A program made the position numbers and the translations under genes. From Mermis nigrescens (lineage: Eukaryota; Nematoda; Enoplea; Mermithida; Mermithidae), in NCBI GenBank assembly GCA_036768485.1, contig JAVLUZ010000145.1:22229522-22293521 (forward strand): a stretch of DNA of 64,000 nucleotides. Direction: 5' to 3'. The notes under the pieces were generated by a model. The model made no database searches. It saw nothing but the letters and a program-made list of their open reading frames with translations, and had not been told where the DNA came from. Of the stretch, positions 56,715 to 64,000 are shown in pieces. The first letter of the stretch is position 1. Each line of letters opens with the position of its first letter.

Positions 56715-57045
56715 TGATACATGCACATCATGGGAATTCTGAGTATTTTTGTGTTCAAAAAGGGTGGTATGCGTTTATGTCACAATTTTTCGGTGTTTCT
56801 GACCATGTTCTTTCATTCTGTTACATTAAAACAATAAAATTCGAAAAAATTGAGTAATTCGAACAAAATAGTCGAAAATGAGTCTATGGCGTGAGTTGCC
56901 GAGAATTTGATACTTCTGATTACTCACACACGCTTAAATCAGCACCTTTTCTTCCATGTACATACTTCTACGGAAAATCAAAAATTCTGGTTCAAAAATT
57001 AAAAAGTTTTTTGCGGTCGGAGGTGAAAAACTTCTCCCGTGAAAC
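56715..57045 (+). repeat. Repeat family C copy (diverged)
   Basis: From ACATGCACATCATGGGAATT through CGGTGTTTCTGACCATGTTC to GTGAAAAACTTCTCCC. Confidence 0.5.
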
Positions 57046-57049
57046 TCTA

Positions 57050-58020
57050 TATTAATGACTTCTATGCGCGCTGGAATTTCAATCGAAGTATGTGTAGGTA
57101 CGCATTACCTACTATATTATTTTGTGATTGGAAATAACAGATGTGTATTTCTACTATTGCCTATGATTTTGTATAACTTTATAACGTTTTTTCACTCCCG
57201 TGTTGTGACATTGTAATTGTTAAATACATAGTAGGTATAGGTACCTACTTTACCTATTTTTATGTCTCACTTATTTGGAGGACCAAGCGGAGCGACACGC
57301 TTTTAAGTTTTCGTCTTGTGCTATTTTGTTGCAATAAATAATTAATTACTATTACTACCCTAACTTTTTCCAAAAATAGGTCGAAAACTCCGCTGTTCAC
57401 GTACAGAGCAGCGTTTTTCGTCGTTTTATATTTTCTATTTTTAGTCAAAATGATTTCTAGCGCAAAACTTTTTTCCACAATCTAAAGCAATTTTGCGCAA
57501 AAGTGCTCCCCGTCCAAATTGCTGAAAATCTAGTGAAATTTTGACAGGAAGATGTGAACAGACTCGATTTACTCCTTTATTTCCTGTATGTATGTGGCAT
57601 TTGGAGCAGGCCTATTGAAACATAAACATAGCGCGAAGCGCAGCAATTCTTCACAATTTATGTAAGCTAAAATTTGGAAGCAAACAAAAATATGGCTTGC
57701 CGTCGAGAAAGTGAAATGCAATTCCCTAGGTATTATCCGGCGTAAAGCGCTGGAAAAATCTAAGGAATTCACGATGGTCGATGACTAAACATCAACATCC
57801 ATCGGTTATCTCACCAACTTTTGGTCCAATGAAGGGGGCAACCGCCCCTCCATCATAAATCCGACTGATTACTATAGATGTGCCTACATAAAAAATGTAC
57901 AAGCGTTTCTAGTGCTCTTGGCGTAAAAGCATCATGAATACAATTAGCGACTTTTTGTCCACGCTTCGTTCTATTTCATTAAATTGCTCGAAAATTTGTT
58001 TTTATGCCTTGACAAAGAGC
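57050..58020. other. No gene seen
   Basis: AT-rich with AATGAAGGGGGCAACCGCCCC at about 57822, a small GC hairpin seen in hAT-like MITE ends. Confidence 0.3.
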
Positions 58021-58028
58021 ATGGTAAC

Positions 58029-58287
58029 CACACCTGGGCGTGGAAGGTTTGGGGGGTATGCATGCACCCCCAGAAACCAAAATACCCTCCCCCAGAAATC
58101 AAAATACCCCCCAGAATTCAATTTTTAAAATTTTTTCGTTTTTTTCGCAATTTTTTGATGCCAATGGGTAGTGCTTGATGAGAAACATCGAAAAATGGTG
58201 TTTTTATCGCTATACTACCATTTTTAAGGCCATTTTTTACCTTCAAAAAATCTTGCACCCCCAAAATTTTCTTGCTGCCCACGTATG
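58029..58287 (-). mobile_element. MITE family A, copy 5
   Basis: CACACCTGGGCGTGG ... GCCCACGTATG, flanked by ATGGTAAC at 58021-58028 and 58288-58295, a perfect 8-bp duplication. Confidence 0.9.
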
Positions 58288-58295
58288 ATGGTAAC

Positions 58296-58523
58296 CATAG
58301 GTGGGCGGCACCAAAGTTCTGGGAAGGTTTCAAAGGTCAAAAAACGGCCTTAAAAATGGTGGTATTGCGAAACAAACATTATTTTCAACGTTTCTCATCG
58401 GGCACTATCCATTGGCATCAAAAAATTGCGAAAAAACAAGAAAAAATTTCAAAAATTGAATTCTGGGGTATTTTGGTTGCTCGGGGGGGGGGTGCATACA
58501 CCACAAACCCCCACGCCAAGATG
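58296..58523 (+). mobile_element. MITE family A, copy 6, back to back with copy 5
   Basis: Starts CATAGGTGGGCGGC directly after the right target duplication of copy 5 and runs to CCACGCCAAGATGAG. Opposite orientation to copy 5. Its own right duplication is not visible. Confidence 0.75.
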
Positions 58524-58974
58524 AGCCCCAACTCCCAGATCATGTATGGTACCTAGTACCTACCTCCTAAAACATAACTATCTAATTATTTTTTACTACG
58601 TAGACTTTTTCACAAAAGTTTTGCATGAATTGTAAGAATAGGTATCTCAGTATATGGTGATTATGGATTCTCGATGCATTTATCGTAATTTGTCAGCAGA
58701 AAAACGTCAGTAAAAGTTGATCATTAACAAGTACATAGTTGAAACAGTACAAACTAAAGGAGTATGTATAAATACGAGTACTTTGTATGTGCGTAGCGGA
58801 TTACTGCGTAATGAAATACGAGCAATGATCGACACTAAGTCGGTAATGTATTGCTGAATTACACAGCTGAAATGATCGCCACAAATAAATCGCGTTGAAA
58901 TATGTTAGAAATGACCGTATTATACAACGCTCGCTTGCCAAATGATCTTTGAACATTTGCACTTTATTTTAAAC

Positions 58975-59235
58975 AATCAAATCCCCGCAAAAAATTTAGA
59001 CCCCCAGAAATTTCGGTTTTCCAAAAAATTGTAGAAAACTAAGCGTTTTAGCGATCTATTCGTTTAAAAGCGCCAACAATTTTTTGAATATTTTTTGAAT
59101 TTTTCTATACTTTTGCCGTCTAAAAAGAAAGAAACGCCAACGAATGTTTTTGACGCATATCCATCGTTTTTAAGCCCAGAAAAGGCACTTTAGCAAAAAT
59201 TTGGTTTCACTCACTCCGAAATTTCCATGTTGTTC
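58975..59235 (-). repeat. Repeat family C copy, reverse (diverged)
   Basis: ACCCCCAGAAATTTCGG through AAAGAAAGAAACGCC and TTTGACGCATATCCATCG, the reverse of the family C body. Confidence 0.45.
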
Positions 59236-59252
59236 GTGTATGGTGTGCAGAA

Positions 59253-59503
59253 CATACGTGGGCAGCAAGAAAATTCTGGGGGGTCCAAGATTTTTGAAAG
59301 GTCAAAAAATGGCCTTAAAAATGGTGATATGGCGATAAAAACACCATTTTTCGACGTTTCTCATTAAGCACTATCCATTGGCATCAAAAAATTGCGAAAA
59401 AAACGAAAAAAAATTTTCAAAAATTGATTTCTGGGGGGTCTTTTGATTTCTGGGGGGTCTTTTGGTTTCTGGGGGGGTCCAGACCCCCCCACGCCCATGT
59501 GTG
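59253..59503 (+). mobile_element. MITE family A, copy 7
   Basis: CATACGTGGGCAGC ... CACGCCCATGTGTG, with a perfect duplication GTGCAGAA (59245-59252, 59504-59511). Confidence 0.92.
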
Positions 59504-59511
59504 GTGCAGAA

Positions 59512-59939
59512 GCGCTAGGAAAATAGGACGAGAGACGAATTTTCTGATATAGAAATTAAACACTTATTCGAATTAGACAGTTCCTTTGTTACTTTATTCA
59601 TTTTCACCTAGCTAAAAGAACGGACAGTGCACAAGTAATTGGACAAGCTCTTATTGGGCTTAAATTTATTAAATGTTTTTGAAACTCCGTACCGAATGTT
59701 TATAAAATGATACGCCGTAACAACTTGCTTAGGAATCTTTTTCATACTTGAATTGGACAAATTCCATTCTTTTGAGGCAACTTGGATCAGAAATGATTTT
59801 AAGTGCATTCTAGATTTTAAATGAAAATTTAATTAAACAATTCGAAAACGCTATGCGCGCAAGAAATTAATTATATTCTTGAATATTTTGATTAAGAATT
59901 GCTCTGCCTCCGGAAATCCTGAATTCGTCACCACAATTA
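59512..59939. other. No gene seen
   Basis: AT-rich non-coding DNA. Confidence 0.3.
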
Positions 59940-60300
59940 GCGCAATATGGACAGCAACAAAATTTTGGGGGCCTAATGGGGCCGAATTGCCGAAAATAGC
60001 GCCGAGAATTCAATTCAGGGGTGTTCGATTCTTGAGGGAGGTCTTTCAGACTCCGGGGGTCCCAGACATACATGGGCATGGGTGGGGGTTAGGGAGGGGG
60101 TATGCATCCCCCAAAATTCAATTTTTGAAATTTTTTAATGTTTTTTTTCGCATTTTTTATGCCAATGAATAGTGCTCGCTGAGAAACATTGAAAAATGGT
60201 GTTTTTTCCGCCATACCACCTGACCTTTGAAAATATCTTGCACCCCCAGAACTTTGGTATCGCCCACCTATGGTCCCAGACCCCCTACGCTCATTCATGA
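59940..60300. repeat. Repeat family B copy interrupted by MITE A copy 8
   Basis: Family B body at 59940-60066 (TTTTGGGGGCCTAATGGGGC, CTCCGGGGGTCCCAGA) resumes at 60281 with CCCCCTACGCTCATTCATG. Copy 8 of family A sits between, so the order of insertion is B then A. Confidence 0.6.
60067..60272 (-). mobile_element. MITE family A, copy 8
   Basis: CATACATGGGCATGGG ... GCCCACCTATG, perfect duplication GTCCCAGA (60059-60066, 60273-60280). Shorter than the other copies (206 bp) through an internal deletion. Confidence 0.88.
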
Positions 60301-60304
60301 ATAT

Positions 60305-61145
60305 GGCCATCAATTTAGTTTTGACTGCTTTTGTTCTTAATTTAAATCAAGATTGAAATATTGCACCGTAAGCTTTCGTTCCGTTTACGTCTCAAGCGCA
60401 ATGTGGTGCAGCCAAATATGTAGGTATATATAGACGGATATAATATATGTATAATAAAGCGTACGTAATCGAAAATTCCGAGCAATATTTAAACACAATG
60501 ACACCGAATCTACACATGAATGGACGCACATACGCACAATGAACATAAGACAAGTCCGATTAGCGTACGTAGTCTTCAAATTTATTGCGAATAAATAACA
60601 CTAACTATGTACGAGTAGCACGCACTCGATTAAGAATAAGCATTAGCAGCAATTTCAACACTTAACAATGTCATGGTATTACTAAGGTATGTGTCCGCAT
60701 GTGTCCATGTGTCTACGTTCAAATTTTCTTGCATTATCGGGTTACTATCCACTTTTTATTAGATACACATGCATGCAAATACATCTTGTATTTTGTCAGG
60801 ATAGGGTAGACGTGGTTGTAAATCCCAGATGCCCAGAGAACAGCAAGCTGAATATTGTTGGAAGAAAATGCACACTTATTCTCCGTTTTTAGACATTTTA
60901 AACGAGATAAGTAGACAATTCCCGCTATTGTGATAGGTATGCCTTTGTTTTAAGCGTTGCTTTGATAAAATACAGTATACGTAAGTACGGAAGCATATAG
61001 AGTCTACGAATAATTGAGCAGTAAAGTATAATGCAAGAAAATTTGAACGTGGACACATGTGGACACATACCTTAGTGATACCCAATGTCATTATAAATGC
61101 ACAGCATGAGAATGCTTTGGTATTTTCAAAGAATTTTGAAGAATA
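60305..61145. other. No gene seen; short inverted repeat
   Basis: The word AAGGTATGTGTCC...ACATGTG...CGTTCAAATTTTCTTGCATT at 60684-60738 recurs in reverse at 61027-61077, giving an inverted repeat of about 50 bp around 390 bp of DNA. May be another MITE. Confidence 0.45.
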
Positions 61146-61149
61146 TAAG

Positions 61150-61432
61150 AATTTCAACTTTTTAATTCGATTTTATCGGCGCTTCGCGCCGAATTTCCGC
61201 TAAAGTCAAAGAAATTTGATTATTTTTTCGCATAAAATTGTAGAAATTTCAAATTTTTTGGAAAAATGCGTCAAACGTGATTTTAGATAAAAGTAGACAA
61301 AGACGACGTAAAACGCCGAAAAAACGCCATTTCGCACGTGAGGGGTAAATTTTTCGACCTACTGACTGTTTTTGGAAAAGTTGGGATACACCGCACCCTC
61401 CCTTAGTATAATCCGAGATCCGCCACTGCTCT
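61150..61432 (-). repeat. hAT-like MITE fragment
   Basis: Ends GAGATCCGCCACTG, the reverse complement of the CAGTGGCGGATC type start. Internal GGCGCTTCGCGCC. Confidence 0.5.
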
Positions 61433-61660
61433 TATACGATTTAAACATAGAGTAAAGGGTAGAAAATCTAAAGTTTCAGAGGATTGGGAATAATCAACTT
61501 ACGGTGCTGATTTCCCATCTCTCTTAGCACACTATAATCTCTAATAATAATGATACAAGATCGCCAATGTTAGCGCGATGAACAAATACGAAAAACGACC
61601 CTTTGCTTGCCATTTTCATATTCAGCTGATTGCGCTTTGGAAGTAGGTCGAATTTTCTTA

Positions 61661-61740
61661 TTAATAAGCCGGCTGTTGATACTGCGGCATTGCTGCTTCG
61701 TTGGACGCTGTGAATGGTGGTTCTTGATAAGAATCCATGC
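61661..61740 (-). CDS. Possible terminal exon of an unidentified minus-strand gene
   Basis: Read on the minus strand, CTATTTTCAG is followed by 26 codons, MDSYQEPPFTASNEAAMPQY and then QQPAY and stop. It is rich in Pro, Gln and Tyr, like the cytoplasmic end of small membrane proteins. A hydrophobic stretch (NVISVVAIIINFFIFCLL) lies at about 62080-62165 on the same strand before a GTGAGT donor, with MITE copy 9 in the intron. The phases of the two do not agree (2 against 1), so the link is unproven. Confidence 0.35.
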
Positions 61741-61825
61741 CTGAAAATAGTAAAAACAAAATCATGAAGCTAAAAAGAGTTGACATAATCAAAATAAATA
61801 GGCAAAAAATTGGTTGTCTAAGGAC

Positions 61826-62068
61826 CATACGTGGGCAGCAAGAAAATTCTGGGGGAGGGTGCACGATTTTTTGAAGGTCAAAAAATTGCCTTAAAAATGG
61901 TGGTATGGCAATAAAAATTCTCATCAAGCACTATCCATTGGCATCAAAAAATTGCGAAAAAAAACGGAAAAAAATTTTCAAAAATTGAATTCTGGGGGTG
62001 TTTTGATTTCTGGGGGTATTTTGGTTCCTGGGGGTGCATATCCCCCCAACCCCCCACGCCCAGGTATG
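61826..62068 (+). mobile_element. MITE family A, copy 9
   Basis: CATACGTGGGCAGC ... CACGCCCAGGTATG, perfect duplication CTAAGGAC (61818-61825, 62069-62076). Confidence 0.92.
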
Positions 62069-62169
62069 CTAAGGACTCACAATAAACAAAAAATGAAAAA
62101 GTTAATAATAATGGCAACAACGGAAATCACATTCAACTTTTTCGTCAAATTACGGTCAAACTAGAAGAA

Positions 62170-62548
62170 AGTTGAAAACTTTGTCGAGGGGAATTGAGTA
62201 AATCTAGCTAAGTGCTTTAAATCTCCGAAACGGTATCTCTATTGGAATAATATGTAACTGGCCCGCTTGCAATACTAGACAGTCAGAGATGATCAAGGTA
62301 TTTATAATTTCAACTTTGTTTAAATAGATTTACACTTTTCATTTAGCGAATTATGTAGTACATACTATCACAAGAGCACCATAGCTTAAAGCATCAAAAC
62401 TATGACAATGAATAACATTGAGTATAGTGTATTAAAGGGAATTCTGAGCACGAAAATTAATTTCAGAAATCTCAAAGGAATACCTATAAAATGGCTTACT
62501 GACAGCATACGCTCAGTACAGCTCAAAATGCCTATTAGGAGTCACTCG
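62170..62548. other. No gene seen
   Basis: AT-rich non-coding DNA. Confidence 0.3.
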
Positions 62549-62800
62549 CATAGGTGGGCGACACCAAAATTCTGGAGGGGGTGCAAGATTTTTCAAAGGT
62601 CAAAAATGGCCTTAAAAAATTGTGGTACGGCGAAAAACACCATTTTTCAACGTTTCTCATCGAACACTATCCGTTGGCATCAAAAATTTGCGAAAAAAAA
62701 TTTTTAAAGATTGAATTCAGGGGGAGTATTTTGGTTTCTGGGGGTATTTTTGTTTCTCGGGGGGTGCATACCCCAAATACCTCCCCCACGCCTGGCCATG
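62549..62800 (+). mobile_element. MITE family A, copy 10 (diverged)
   Basis: CATAGGTGGGCGAC ... CACGCCTGGCCATG. No clear target duplication. More substitutions than the other copies, so it is probably older. Confidence 0.75.
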
Positions 62801-63289
62801 CACTGAACATGGACAATTCAAAAAATTAATTTCTCCGATTTTAACATATATTTTGCAATTTTTGACGCTGAGTTTAAGGGCGCAAGTTATTTTTCTCGAA
62901 AACGAATATTCGATGTGTAAAGTGAGTGTAAAGTATTAAAAATTGCCATTTTTGACAAATTTCATAGGGTCTAGCATTTTTCATCATAACTCAGGATCAA
63001 CGCGGTCAGATTCAATAATTCTTTTTTATTTGGAAGTCAAATTAGTTTTACATCCCGTAAAATTAATCTAATTTTACAGTATTCCTTCAATATTTTTTGA
63101 TGTGAGTAGAAAGATAAAACATCCACAATTTTGACTTCGATTTTTTCGGTAATTTCCAAAATATGTAGCGCATATACCATATGCTGCAGGCCCTTGTTCA
63201 TATTTTAATATTTTATAGATTATCATTAGAGGCTTCTGCGATAAAAATATTAAAAAATAAAACGACCACTTTTTGAGCAATACATGTTT

Positions 63290-63990
63290 GAATAAAACAT
63301 GGTATGCTAAGAAATGGTTGAAATTTGAAGAATTAGTTTCAGAATGTCACAACATTGTACCGTTAAGTTTTTGCCATCTTTAATATTACGTCTTGACATG
63401 GGCTCTTATCACAGGCATATAAATGAAAAAAGTTATAATAGATAAATGACCACTTTGTAAGTAACAGACCTTAAACGAGAACGTGGTGCGCTAAAAATTA
63501 TGAAATTTATGAGATTTTGAAAGGAAATGTCAACATAGTTTCTTATTGCTTTTCAAAAAATGTAGGCCGCACTTCACATTGCAATATGTTGTCAGAAATT
63601 ATTAGGGGCTTTTATATAGAAAAATTTGAGGAACCGAGTAACACATATTTAAAGAGAACACGGCGTGCTGAGGAATGATCAAAATTTGACTATTTTGAGG
63701 TAAAACGTCAAGATATCTTATTAACATAATTTGATTTAAGCTGGTTGTCATTTACACTTCATTATCTTATTAAGTGTTATGAAGATTATTTGAGAAAAAA
63801 TTAAAAGAATATAATACCTACTTACTGAGAAGCATATGTTCCAATGGAGCGTGGACTATCTTTAAAATTATCAAATTATGAAAATTTCTAGTCACGTCAA
63901 TGTGCTTTTCTATTCTGGTAGTTTTATAAAATTAGGTCATCGTTCGCACTGTGATCACACACGGGCCATAGGTGCACAAGGTCAGAGTCG
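63290..63990 (+). repeat. Degenerate tandem array of about 183 bp
   Basis: Four units aligned on GGTATGCTAAGAAATGG (63300), GGTGCGCTAAAAATTATG (63484), GGCGTGCTGAGGAATGATC (63661) and GAGCGTGGACTATC (63847), each followed by AAATTTGA/AAATTTAT-type sequence and then (A/C)GTCA(A/C)(A/G)A. Spacing is 177-186 bases. It may continue past the window edge. Confidence 0.6.
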
Positions 63991-64000
63991 GCAGAGGGGG

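Noticed and set aside
57984..62829. Many 60-100 codon open stretches rich in KIPP, FSTFL and HQKIAKK
   Set aside because: All are translations of family A MITEs, which are non-coding and seen in both orientations.
1..64000. CRISPR arrays, bacterial operons or rRNA genes
   Set aside because: No short regularly spaced direct repeats with unique spacers, no ribosome-binding-site-led gene runs and no rRNA-like segments were seen.

Overview
The window is AT-rich eukaryotic DNA with split coding exons (GT-AG introns, T-rich acceptors such as TTTTCAG), immunoglobulin-like exons and very dense transposons. It is animal DNA, most likely from an invertebrate. A nematode-like genome is possible, but nothing here fixes the taxon. 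There are no bacterial genes, rRNA genes or CRISPR arrays.

Left part (1-13.6 kb): two decayed Ty3/Gypsy-type LTR retroelements lie head to tail. Element 1 (1 to about 8.9 kb) reads gag, then an envelope-like membrane glycoprotein, then protease, reverse transcriptase, RNase H and integrase, followed by a polypurine tract and the start of a 3' LTR. The glycoprotein sits between gag and the protease and shares one open frame with the protease, an unusual order. Element 2 (about 9.07-13.6 kb) has remnants of protease, RT, RNase H and integrase. It is followed by an extra 3' ORF behind a splice-acceptor/Kozak signal, and that ORF carries what reads as a DEDDy-type 3'-5' exonuclease domain. These two gene arrangements are the main candidates for something undescribed.

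Middle-left (13.6-29 kb): a tRNA-like remnant, a 177-bp tandem duplication, and an unidentified decayed coding cluster on the minus strand (16.3-18.1 kb). Next come a roughly 2.9-kb composite repeat whose 5' end is a 770-bp inverted repeat, several short inverted-repeat elements, and a Harbinger-type transposon with both a Myb-like protein and a DDE transposase, nested in a related small element.

Middle (29.3-50.6 kb): one large plus-strand gene for an Ig-superfamily transmembrane receptor. Thirteen exons can be joined with consistent phases, giving about 737 codons: four Ig-like regions, one transmembrane helix, and a cytoplasmic tail with tyrosine motifs and a PDZ-ligand-like C-terminus. 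The 5' exon(s) with the signal peptide were not found. Its introns hold a fold-back mariner, hAT-like MITEs, a 50-bp minisatellite and other repeats, several of them very close to splice sites.

Right part (50.6-64 kb): a second copy of the composite repeat (52.8-56.6 kb), and a cluster of six copies of a MITE that makes 8-bp target duplications (ten copies in the whole window). There is also a possible terminal exon of an unidentified minus-strand gene (61.66-61.74 kb) and a degenerate tandem array of about 183 bp at the right edge.
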